Source: Sphingobium fuliginis
Lineage (GTDB): Bacteria; Pseudomonadota; Alphaproteobacteria; Sphingomonadales; Sphingomonadaceae
Direction: 5' to 3'
DNA length: 64,000 nt
Assembly (NCBI RefSeq): GCF_004152845.1
Contig: NZ_SEON01000013.1
Location: 1-64,000, forward strand
The position numbers and the translations under genes were made by a program. Below the pieces are notes generated by a model. That model did not search any database, was not told the DNA's origin, and was given only the letters and a program-made list of their open reading frames with translations. Within the stretch, counting starts at the first letter, position 1. Each line of letters starts with the position of its first letter. Of this stretch, positions 24,282 through 32,621 are shown in pieces.

Positions 24282-26468
24282 TCATTTCGGTTGCTCGCTT
24301 TCCGGGATGTCCACGGGCCGCACCACCCCGCTCGACTGGCGGGCGGTCGGTTCGATGATCTCGGCGGGCGGCTGCACCACGGCGTCGCCCGGCTGCGGCG
24401 CGGCGGAGGGAGGCATCGCGCCCATATAGTCGCGCACCAGCTCGTCTATGCCCGGCTCCTGTTCCGGGTTGCGCTGCAACTGCATGCCGCGGATATAGCC
24501 GTAGCGCTGCTGCGTCAGCTTCTGCGCATCTTCCTTCGAACGCAATATGGTGGGGCGGATGAAGACCATGAGGTTGGTCTTGGTCCGGCTCTTGCTGCGC
24601 GACTTGAACAGTTCGCCGATGCCGGGAATGTCGGACAGCAGCGGAATACGCTCTATCGTCTTGCGCTCATTGTCGTCCAGCAGGCCGCCCAGCGCCAATA
24701 TCTCGCCATCGTCGACCGTCACGGTCGTCTCGATCTCACGCTTGTTGATGATGAGGTCGCTGTTGTTGTTCGACACCGGCCCGGCGACGCTGGACACCTC
24801 CTGCTTCAGGAACAGCTTGATCGCGCCGCCAGTGTTGATCTGGGGCTTCACCTCCAGCTTGATGCCGACATCCTGCCGCTGGACGGTGCGGAACTGGTTG
24901 TCGAAATTCTGGCTCAGCGCCTCGCCCGTGGTCACCGGCACCTGCTGGCCGACCAGTATCGACGCCTTCTGATTGTCCAGCGTCATCACAGAAGGCGTGG
25001 ACAGGATGTTGCTGTCGGTATCGGATTTGACAGCATTGATGATCGCTCCGAAAATCCCGTTCCGCCCGAGCGACGTCGCCACCCCGCCGAAGCCGCCGGT
25101 CGCGTTCATCAGGCTGTCGACCGCCGCCTGTTGCAGCGTATTGGCAAGGTCGCCATTTTCCCGCGTCCTCGTCTCCGTTCGGGTGCCGTCCGGCGCCACG
25201 ACGGTCGTCGTCGTCTCGCCCAGCCGATCGGCGGCGATCGCGCCTGCCAACGTCAAGATATTGGGTGAAGCATTGGAATAATTGGTCGCGGCAAAACCCG
25301 TCTTGGTGCTGCCGATCAGGAATTGCACGCCCAGCTTCTTGGCGGCGGCGTCGCTGATCTCGACGATGATCGCCTCCACCAGCACCTGTTCGCGCCTTGT
25401 GTCGATCTGGCGGATCGTCTCGCCCAGCATCCGCTGCACGTCGCTGTTGGCCGCGACGATGATCGCATTGGCGCCCTCATAGCGGGTCACGATGGCGGGC
25501 CCGCGCGACGAAATCCCGTTGCCGCCCGAGCTGCCCGGCCCCGCCACCGCGGTTGAAGCGGCGGCTGGCGCCGCGGAGGGCGCGGTTCCCGCCGCGGGGG
25601 TGGAGGCGGTCACGGGCGAAGCGGTCGCCTGCCCCACCAGTTGCTGCAACACCGGCAGCAGCTTTTCGGCATCGGCATGTTCCAGCCAGTAGACGCGGAT
25701 CTCGGTCCCGCTCGCGGCCTGCCGGTCGAGGTCGCGCGCCATCTGCGCCAGCCGCGCCACCGTCCCGGCATCGCCACGGATCGCGACGGCATTGCTGCTG
25801 TCGATGGGCACGATGGTTGCGGGCTTCGCCGCCCCTTCCCCGCCCGTCGTCACCAGCGCCTGCAGGGACGTCGCGATCTCCCGCGCCCCGGCATTTTTCA
25901 GCACGACCGTGGTGGTCGAGGCCGTATCCCGGTCGATCCGCGCGATCACCTGCCGGATGCGCCCGATATTGTCGGCATAGTCCGCCACGACCACGCTGTT
26001 CCCGGCCCGGTTCGCCGTCACGGAGCCATCCTTGCTGACCAGCGGCCGCAGCGTTTCCAGCGCGCTCGCCGCGTCGATGGAGCGCAGGCGGAACACCTCC
26101 GTCACGAACTGGTTGCGATTGGCCGCGCGGCCCACGGCGCTGGGCTGGCCCGCCGCGCCGTCCGCCGGCTGGATGCGATAGGCGCCGCCCGGCGCCGGCA
26201 CCGCCACCAGCCCGTTCGCCCGCAGCGTCGACAGGAAAATCTCGAAATATTCGGATCGCGACAGCGGCCGGTCGGTCACCACGGACACCTTTCCGGCCAC
26301 GCGGTTGTCGATGATGAAGGTCCGCCCGGTCACCCGCGCCGCATCCTGGATGAAGGCGCGGATGTCGGCGTCGCGCACGTTCAGCGTCTGCTGCGCCATG
26401 ACCGGCGATGCGATGGGAGCCGCCAGCGCGAGGGCCATGGCGGCGGAAAGAAGCAGTTTTCTGGTCAT
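24282..26468 (-). CDS. gspD: Type II secretion outer-membrane secretin D
   Basis: This 728-aa secretin forms the outer-membrane channel. A signal peptide (1 to about 25, ending VMAQ) precedes N0 (LNVRDADIRAFIQDAARVTG), N1 to N3 domains with a Ser/Ala/Gly-rich loop at about 290-325, and the secretin core (VPVTTGEALSQNFDNQF, VGIKLEVKPQI, LALGGLLDD). The C-terminal 60 residues are Pro-rich. No lipobox is present, and no pilotin gene is seen. It overlaps gspC by 4 bp. Confidence 0.95.
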   Translation of the reverse strand: MTRKLLLSAAMALALAAPIASPVMAQQTLNVRDADIRAFIQDAARVTGRTFIIDNRVAGKVSVVTDRPLSRSEYFEIFLSTLRANGLVAVPAPGGAYRIQPADGAAGQPSAVGRAANRNQFVTEVFRLRSIDAASALETLRPLVSKDGSVTANRAGNSVVVADYADNIGRIRQVIARIDRDTASTTTVVLKNAGAREIATSLQALVTTGGEGAAKPATIVPIDSSNAVAIRGDAGTVARLAQMARDLDRQAASGTEIRVYWLEHADAEKLLPVLQQLVGQATASPVTASTPAAGTAPSAAPAAASTAVAGPGSSGGNGISSRGPAIVTRYEGANAIIVAANSDVQRMLGETIRQIDTRREQVLVEAIIVEISDAAAKKLGVQFLIGSTKTGFAATNYSNASPNILTLAGAIAADRLGETTTTVVAPDGTRTETRTRENGDLANTLQQAAVDSLMNATGGFGGVATSLGRNGIFGAIINAVKSDTDSNILSTPSVMTLDNQKASILVGQQVPVTTGEALSQNFDNQFRTVQRQDVGIKLEVKPQINTGGAIKLFLKQEVSSVAGPVSNNNSDLIINKREIETTVTVDDGEILALGGLLDDNERKTIERIPLLSDIPGIGELFKSRSKSRTKTNLMVFIRPTILRSKEDAQKLTQQRYGYIRGMQLQRNPEQEPGIDELVRDYMGAMPPSAAPQPGDAVVQPPAEIIEPTARQSSGVVRPVDIPESEQPK

Positions 26469-27304
26469 TGGCCTTGCAGTGTCAGGTTGACGGAGGACAT
26501 GGCCGCGCCGCGCTCCACCGTCAGGGAAATGCGCGCGCCGGGCATGATCCTGCCCTGCAGCGCCTGAAGATCGCTCACCGATCCGATGGGCTGGCCGTCG
26601 ACCTGGGTGACGATGTCGCCGGGCTGGAAGCCGGCCTGCTGGAAGCCGGGCCCCCTGGCCGTCAGGATGAGGCCGGTCACGCGCCCATTCTGCATCCGGG
26701 GGGTGTAGCCGACGTCGCGTTTCAGCATGTCGGCGGTCGGATTGTCCGTTCCCGCCACTGGCGAAGGCGGCGAAGGCGGCGAACCTGCGGGCGTTCCACC
26801 ATCCGGCATGGCCGTCGGCGCGGGCTGCGACTGGTCGAGAAACACCTGCTCCTCCGCCCCGCCGCGGTCGATGGTGATATGGTCGAAGGCGACCGCCTTC
26901 AACACCACGCCGGGCATGATCTCCTCACCCACGGCAAAGCTGTTCTGCACCCCATCCGGCCCCGCCACGATCGCGGAGCCCAGTCCGGACCCTTCGTTCA
27001 GGCGGATGCCGTAAACGGTCAGCGCCAGGGAGGTCACGACGCCGCCGCCCGCCTGTTGCGGGCCGCCGCGATAAAAGGGATCGAAGCTGGAAAACAGCGC
27101 CTGCCGTTCCGCGATGGAAAGGAAGCGGGCCTGCCTCCCTTCCCAGGGGCCGAAACTGCCGACGGGCGTCAGCACCGTCCAGACGAGCGCCGCGCATTGC
27201 AGCGCCAGCAGGCCCAGCAACAGCTTCTCGACCGCCGACAACCAGTCGATCGGCCGCAACCGTCCGCCCATGTTCCGGATATTCTCGCTGAAAGCCACAC
27301 GCAT
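26465..27304 (-). CDS. gspC: Type II secretion protein C
   Basis: This 279-aa inner-membrane protein has a membrane helix at about 27-46 (KLLLGLLALQCAALVWTVL). A homology region at about 60-150 binds the secretin, a Pro/Gly/Ser linker spans 160-185, and a PDZ domain lies at about 190-275 (PGFQQAGFQPGDIVTQVDGQPI). It is the first gene of the T2SS operon, and a candidate PhoB array lies about 60-90 bp upstream. Length and order are standard. Confidence 0.92.
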   Translation of the reverse strand: MRVAFSENIRNMGGRLRPIDWLSAVEKLLLGLLALQCAALVWTVLTPVGSFGPWEGRQARFLSIAERQALFSSFDPFYRGGPQQAGGGVVTSLALTVYGIRLNEGSGLGSAIVAGPDGVQNSFAVGEEIMPGVVLKAVAFDHITIDRGGAEEQVFLDQSQPAPTAMPDGGTPAGSPPSPPSPVAGTDNPTADMLKRDVGYTPRMQNGRVTGLILTARGPGFQQAGFQPGDIVTQVDGQPIGSVSDLQALQGRIMPGARISLTVERGAAMSSVNLTLQGQ

Positions 27305-27362
27305 GCGCGTCGTTCATCCCCCTTGATATCGGCGCCTGCTAGAAAATTGGTTTTACTACCGG

Positions 27363-27391
27363 ATGACACTATTGTGACGCTTTGATGACAA
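27363..27391 (-). promoter_or_regulatory. Candidate PhoB box array before gspC
   Basis: On the minus strand three heptamers, TTGTCAT (27391-27385), GCGTCAC (27380-27374) and GTGTCAT (27369-27363), are each separated by exactly 4 bp. This is the 11-bp spacing of PhoB half-sites (consensus CTGTCAT or CTGTCAC). The array points toward gspC. It also lies upstream of the divergent oxygenase gene. Confidence 0.65.
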
Positions 27392-27475
27392 TCGCAACGG
27401 CCGAAGCGACAGCGCTTGCATTTCGCGCGGCCAGCGATAGCAAAAGGCCGGATTTCCGCTTCCTGGACCCTGCCG

Positions 27476-28123
27476 ATGGCCGATAGCCTCCCTCCCGCCG
27501 CGCCCGATGCCGATCCTGCCTGGATCGCATCCCACCCCCGCATCCAGCGCGTGCCCAGCCGCGACCTGGTTCTGTTCATCCAGCGCCATTTCCTGTCGGC
27601 GAAGGAATGTGCCGGCCTAATAGAACGGATCGACGCCCACCGCCGCCCCTCCACCATCGCGGACGCGAATGGCGACGGATATTTCCGCACCAGCGAGACA
27701 TGCGACCTGGACGCTTCCGACCCGCTTGTGGCGAGGATCGACGCGAAGCTCGCCGCCTTCGCCGGCATCGATCCCGCCCATGGCGAACCCATTCAGGGGC
27801 AGCGCTATTCCGTCGGTCAGGAATTCAAGGCGCATACCGACTATTTCGAACCCAAGGGCCCTGATTTCGAACGCTTCTGTGCGGTTTCCGGGAACCGCAC
27901 ATGGACGCTGATGGTCTATCTGAACGAACCGGCGGCGGGCGGCGCGACCCGCTTCGTCAAGATCGGCAAGACGGTACAGCCCGAAACCGGCAAGCTGCTG
28001 GCGTGGAACAACCGGCTGGGTCCGGGGGCCTATAATCCCGCCAGCATCCACCACGGCATGAAGGTACGCAGCGGCGTCAAGCATGTCATCACCAAATGGT
28101 ATCGCGAACGGCCGTGGGGGTGA
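27476..28123 (+). CDS. Prolyl 4-hydroxylase-like 2-oxoglutarate/Fe(II) oxygenase
   Basis: This 215-aa protein is a P4Hc-type dioxygenase. The iron ligands HxD (His120, Asp122 in AHTDYF) and the distal His (His192 or His193 in SIHHGM) are visible, and Lys202 in VKHVITKWYRE is the likely 2-oxoglutarate contact. ATG 27476 is chosen over upstream TTG 27416 because the conserved part starts later. It is divergent from gspC with a shared upstream region. Bacterial relatives hydroxylate prolines in proteins or peptides. The target is unknown; a secreted or translation protein is possible. Confidence 0.85.
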   Translation: MADSLPPAAPDADPAWIASHPRIQRVPSRDLVLFIQRHFLSAKECAGLIERIDAHRRPSTIADANGDGYFRTSETCDLDASDPLVARIDAKLAAFAGIDPAHGEPIQGQRYSVGQEFKAHTDYFEPKGPDFERFCAVSGNRTWTLMVYLNEPAAGGATRFVKIGKTVQPETGKLLAWNNRLGPGAYNPASIHHGMKVRSGVKHVITKWYRERPWG

Positions 28124-28226
28124 TCGGGGGTGGGTCGCGAATGACCATTGGCAGCCCATCAAGCGCGACATGCTTCATGGAGGGGCGCTCAGACCATCCG
28201 CTCTCCATCCATCGCCGCAAATACCC

Positions 28227-29681
28227 TCACCGCCAGAAGCGAGGGGCCTCCAGCAAATCCTCATGGGCGCGGGCCGCGGCGCCCAATAATTTCCGTTTCC
28301 GCTTCCGCTTCGGACGCAGCCTGGCTTCCTCTCCCCCCAGCCCATAATGCGCCAGCAACCCCGGCGCGGCGACCAGATCATTCAATGCGCCCAGTTCCGA
28401 CTGCACCTGTTCCAGCGCGGCGATGAATTTGCCCCGCCGCCGCCGCGCCTTCCTGCCCTCGAACAGCCCGGCGAAGAATTCGGAGGCGTAGCGCAGTTTC
28501 TTGGCATCCTTGCGCACCTCATGGCGCGCTTCGTCGCTCAATCCGGCAAGCCCCCTGCCCTCCTTCGCGATCCGCCTGCGCAGCCGCCGCAAGCGCCGCG
28601 CGGCAAAGTCCGCCGCCGGCTCGTCCCGCATCGCCAGCGCCTTGCCCCCGCCAAGCCCCGCGCCCAGGGTCAGCCATTCGACAAGATCGATCAGCAGCAT
28701 CCGAACCCGGGCCGAGCGCAGCCATTCCTGCACGCGGCCATGCACCTCGCCCCGAACCGCATCCCATCGCTCGCGCAGTTCCTCCGTCTCGACCCGTTCG
28801 GCCAGCACATCCAGATTGCGCGCCTCGCCCAGCATAGCCGCCAGCCATTTGAGCTCGCCCTGGAAGCGCTCCACATCCGCAGGAGCCAGCATGGGCCTGA
28901 ACAGCGAAAGGGCCGAGCGTAACCGGCGGATCGCCACCCGTGCCTGGTGCAGCGCCCCTGGATCATAATGATCCAGCAGCAGCGCCTCGTTCAGCCGATA
29001 GTGCCGCAGGCAGCTTCCCGCGATCCGCGACAATGCCTCCTCCGCCCGCATCGACGGGTCGAGCGCCACCGGTTCCGCCTTGACGAAGGCGGCAAGCCGG
29101 TCGCGCAGCCGGTATCCTCGCTCCGCCTTCGTCAGCACGCCGGGACGGACCGGCATTTCGGCGTCGATCCGCCGCGCGAGGAGGAACAGGGCGCCCGGTG
29201 AGCCGGATTTCAGTTCCAGTTCGACTTCGCAGATCGCGGCCTGCCGGTCCCCGGCGCTCACCTGCCCCCGGTCCAGCACCAGTTCGATCAGGGCATCATC
29301 CTGCCGCACGATCCATCTGCGCCGCTCGACTTCGGCATGGAAGACAGGCTGGATGCCATGCACCCCCTGCCCCAGCAGCTCGGCTATCGGCGTCCGGGCA
29401 TCCAGCACTGGCGCATCGTCCGCGACCGGCATTTCCCATTCCGCCCGCGCGAACAGCCCCGCGCCGCCCTCTCCATCGGCCTTGACCGTCTGCACCCGCT
29501 GGCCGTTCGCCCGGCGAATACGCAGGCTGATCCCCCGGCCCGCCAGATCCCGCTGCGCCGTGTCGAAATAGATGGAGCGCAATGTCGCCACGTCGCTGTC
29601 CGCCGGGAACCAATCCAGTCGCCCGAAAGCATCCGCCGCATCGGGCGCCAGTTCCAGCTTCAGTTCGACTTCCCGATTCAT
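28227..29681 (-). CDS. CYTH-CHAD domain protein (inorganic triphosphatase-like)
   Basis: This 484-aa protein has an N-terminal CYTH domain (about 1-200) with the signature EVELKLEL and the acidic and basic tunnel residues of triphosphate tunnel metalloenzymes. A CHAD domain (about 225-480) is rich in histidine, arginine and lysine. CYTH enzymes hydrolyse triphosphates; CHAD domains bind polyphosphate. The start is ATG 29681, since the upstream extension is not family-like. It lies between phosphate-type genes, consistent with a role in polyphosphate or triphosphate turnover. Confidence 0.9.
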   Translation of the reverse strand: MNREVELKLELAPDAADAFGRLDWFPADSDVATLRSIYFDTAQRDLAGRGISLRIRRANGQRVQTVKADGEGGAGLFARAEWEMPVADDAPVLDARTPIAELLGQGVHGIQPVFHAEVERRRWIVRQDDALIELVLDRGQVSAGDRQAAICEVELELKSGSPGALFLLARRIDAEMPVRPGVLTKAERGYRLRDRLAAFVKAEPVALDPSMRAEEALSRIAGSCLRHYRLNEALLLDHYDPGALHQARVAIRRLRSALSLFRPMLAPADVERFQGELKWLAAMLGEARNLDVLAERVETEELRERWDAVRGEVHGRVQEWLRSARVRMLLIDLVEWLTLGAGLGGGKALAMRDEPAADFAARRLRRLRRRIAKEGRGLAGLSDEARHEVRKDAKKLRYASEFFAGLFEGRKARRRRGKFIAALEQVQSELGALNDLVAAPGLLAHYGLGGEEARLRPKRKRKRKLLGAAARAHEDLLEAPRFWR

Positions 29682-29842
29682 GCGCCGCCTCCGCGCACTT
29701 GTTTGGCCATGGCAAGGCTGATGGAGCGCAGCCTTTATCATGAACCCGCCATCCGGGCCAATCCTGCCACAGGCATGACGGCCGATCCATTGGATGCGGA
29801 TCGGCCGTTCCTTTCCTCCAGCAGGGTCCGGAGGAAGGCCCT

Positions 29843-32530
29843 TCAGAAGGCGACGGTCAGCGATGCGGCTATGGTCGTGCCGATCTTGTACCGGTTGTAG
29901 AATATCTTGGTGCCGTCCAGTTCCTGAAACTCCTGGAATTTCCGGCCGGTAAGGTTACGCGCCTCGAATTTGAACTCGCTGTTGATCCCACCCGGCAGCT
30001 TCACCGCCTGGCGTGCCACGAAGTCGAGAGTCAGGCCCGGCTTTTCCTTGATGTCCGGCTGAAGGTTCGGACCGCGGCTGGTCACGCGCGGGCTGGCATA
30101 GGTGAGGAGCAGGGTCTGCTGCGAGAGCCTGTCGGTATCCTCCAATCCGATCTGGAAGTTCACCAGATGGTCCGACTGGCCGGTCAGCGGCACGCCGTTC
30201 TGAAAATAGTCCGAAGCCAGCGGCAGCGGCCCCGTCGTATAGCTGTAGGGGATGGTGGTATCGTCCGCCCCCACCTTCAGTTCCGACTGGGTATAGGTGT
30301 AGTTGCCGATCAGCACCACGCGCCTGCTCTGAAAGAAGGGCGAGTTGGAGAGGCCCTCGAGCGGAAGATATTTCTGCGCCTCGACCTCGAAACCATAGAG
30401 CTTGGCTTCCGGCGCATTGGCGAAGCTGGTCGTCACCGAATAGGTATCGGTGATGGTGGTGAAGGTCTCGATCGGATTCTCGATCTTCTTGTAGAAGGCC
30501 GCTGCCGTCAGCCGCTCGTCTCGACCCATATACCATTCGGTGCGAAGGTCGGCATTCCACAGTTCGCTGTCCTGAAGGAAAGGGTTGCCGCGATAGAAGC
30601 GATTGGATTCCGGGTCGAGAAAGGGCTGCGCGATCAACTCGCGGAATTGCGGGCGCGCCACCGTCTTCGATCCGCTCAGGCGGAACTGCAGGCCCTTGGC
30701 CGCTTCCAGGGTGATGGTGGCGGCGGGCAGCCAATATTCCTTGCGGATCTGGTTGAACGGCGTGATGCCGGTCGAATAGACGTCGACGCCTGTCACCGAC
30801 TGCCGCCCCTTTTCGAAGCGAACGCCCGCGTCGAACGAAAGGCCGGGGAACAGTTCCGCCTTTACCTGCGCATAGCCGGCATGGGTTCTGAGCGCGGCGT
30901 CATAGACCGGGTAATTGCCGGAGAATTCGAGCAGGCTGATGTCGTAAAGCTGGATCGCCGCATCCGACAGCAGATAGTCGAGCCGCATCTGCTGCGCACC
31001 CAGCGGCAGGTTGGTCGCATCGAAATGCAGTTCATAGCGGGAGGAGCTGCGCTTTGTATCGGTGAAGGCATAGCCGATGGTTGTCGTCAGGGCCGGCGAG
31101 AATTTATAGCTCAGGTCCCAGCCCGCCGACCACAGATCCTCGTTGAGGTCGCTGAAGGTGATGGAGGCGTCGCCGCGCTGGCGGTTCAGCGCGTTGATGA
31201 AGCGGTCGCCCACCGGATCGGTTCCCAGGTCGCGATTGGTTCGGACATAGACGAACTCACGCTCATAGGGCGCTTCACGCTGTGAATTGGCATAGCCGCC
31301 GCGGATGTCCAGGCTCAATGCATCGCTGAACTTGAACTCACCCACCAATTGGGTGTCGATCAACTGGCGCTCGTACCAACCGGTCTGCTGTGTCATATAG
31401 TCTGCGCCCTGGATCAGCCCGTCATTCTGACCGATCGCCAGCGCGCTGCGCTTCAGCGTGTCGCGGATGTAGAGATTGGTCCAGCGCAGCTTCTGATCGC
31501 CCAGTTCCAGACCGAAGCCCAGCAGGCCGTTGACCGTCACCTCATTTTCGGTGCTGACCTGCCGGTTGTTGCGCCCGGCGCCGCGCGCCACGTCCAGAGC
31601 CGCCTGCTGCAACGTGTCGCGGGTGCGCCATTTATTGCTGTAGGACGCCGTGGCGATGATGCCCAGGCGACCGTCACCGCCGACATCCAAGGAGGTGCCG
31701 CCATTCAGCGAGGCGGAAAAGTTGAACGGCAGGCTGTTCGTCCGCTGAAGGAGCGAGGTATCGGCATTCTGGAACTGCATGGCGATGGCGCGCAGGTCGG
31801 CGCGGGGAATGTTGGAGAAGGCCGTGCCGCCGCCGATTGCCTGCTTCAGCGCCGGGGGAACATCGCGCGTGCCGTCGTCGAAACCGGTCCAGTCGGACTT
31901 GCTGCCATAATGAGTGTAGCCCAACTGGCCCGACGTCTCGGTATTCGCGGAACTGCCGAGAGTGATTTCCAGATAGCTTTCTACCGGAATCGCCTTGGTG
32001 GTGAGGTTGATCACACCGCCGCCGAACTCCCCGGGAAAATTGGCCGAATAGCTTTTTTGAACCAAGGTCGATGCGATCACGCTGGTGGGGAAAATGTCGA
32101 GCGGGACGACGCGCTTCAGCGGCTCGGGGCTGGGCAGCGGCGAACCGTTGAGCAGCGCCAGCGAATAGCGGTCGCCAAGGCCGCGCACATAGACATAGCC
32201 GCCGGACACGACCGACAGGCCGGTCACGCGCTGCAACGATCCGGCGATGTCGCCCTCACCCGTGCGCTTGATGTCGGCGGCGGACAGCACGTTCACCACC
32301 TGCGGCGCGGCCTGCGAGACGTTGCTGGTCCTGCGGCCGGTGACGATGATGTCGGAACCGGGAATGGAAACGTCGACATTGCCCGACTGGGCGTCCGCCT
32401 CTTCCGATGCGGTCGGCGTGCCGGAAGTCGCTGGCCGGCTGGCTCGCGGAGCATTTTGCGCCATCGCCGCCGGAGCGGACAGAGCGGTTGAAATCAGAAG
32501 CAGGCGCGCCAGGCTGAGCGGCTTCGACAT
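29843..32530 (-). CDS. TonB-dependent outer-membrane receptor
   Basis: This 895-aa receptor has a signal peptide (1-25, ending AMAQ) and a TonB-box-like stretch near SDIIVTGRR. A plug domain (about 65-190, VYVRGLGDRYSLALLNGSPL and FGGGVINLTTK) is followed by a 22-strand barrel ending in ...AASLTVAF with terminal Phe. It follows the lipoprotein gene by 91 bp on the same strand and is probably co-transcribed with it. The ligand is unknown. The upstream PhoB-like array suggests a phosphorus-containing nutrient, which is an inference. Confidence 0.92.
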   Translation of the reverse strand: MSKPLSLARLLLISTALSAPAAMAQNAPRASRPATSGTPTASEEADAQSGNVDVSIPGSDIIVTGRRTSNVSQAAPQVVNVLSAADIKRTGEGDIAGSLQRVTGLSVVSGGYVYVRGLGDRYSLALLNGSPLPSPEPLKRVVPLDIFPTSVIASTLVQKSYSANFPGEFGGGVINLTTKAIPVESYLEITLGSSANTETSGQLGYTHYGSKSDWTGFDDGTRDVPPALKQAIGGGTAFSNIPRADLRAIAMQFQNADTSLLQRTNSLPFNFSASLNGGTSLDVGGDGRLGIIATASYSNKWRTRDTLQQAALDVARGAGRNNRQVSTENEVTVNGLLGFGLELGDQKLRWTNLYIRDTLKRSALAIGQNDGLIQGADYMTQQTGWYERQLIDTQLVGEFKFSDALSLDIRGGYANSQREAPYEREFVYVRTNRDLGTDPVGDRFINALNRQRGDASITFSDLNEDLWSAGWDLSYKFSPALTTTIGYAFTDTKRSSSRYELHFDATNLPLGAQQMRLDYLLSDAAIQLYDISLLEFSGNYPVYDAALRTHAGYAQVKAELFPGLSFDAGVRFEKGRQSVTGVDVYSTGITPFNQIRKEYWLPAATITLEAAKGLQFRLSGSKTVARPQFRELIAQPFLDPESNRFYRGNPFLQDSELWNADLRTEWYMGRDERLTAAAFYKKIENPIETFTTITDTYSVTTSFANAPEAKLYGFEVEAQKYLPLEGLSNSPFFQSRRVVLIGNYTYTQSELKVGADDTTIPYSYTTGPLPLASDYFQNGVPLTGQSDHLVNFQIGLEDTDRLSQQTLLLTYASPRVTSRGPNLQPDIKEKPGLTLDFVARQAVKLPGGINSEFKFEARNLTGRKFQEFQELDGTKIFYNRYKIGTTIAASLTVAF

Positions 32531-32621
32531 GGCTTATGTCCCCCTTGGGAAAAGTCTTTGCAAAGAAGGCGGGGAAGCGCCTGATGCCGCTCCCCCGCCC
32601 CTGTTGAGGTCAGGTCACCGA

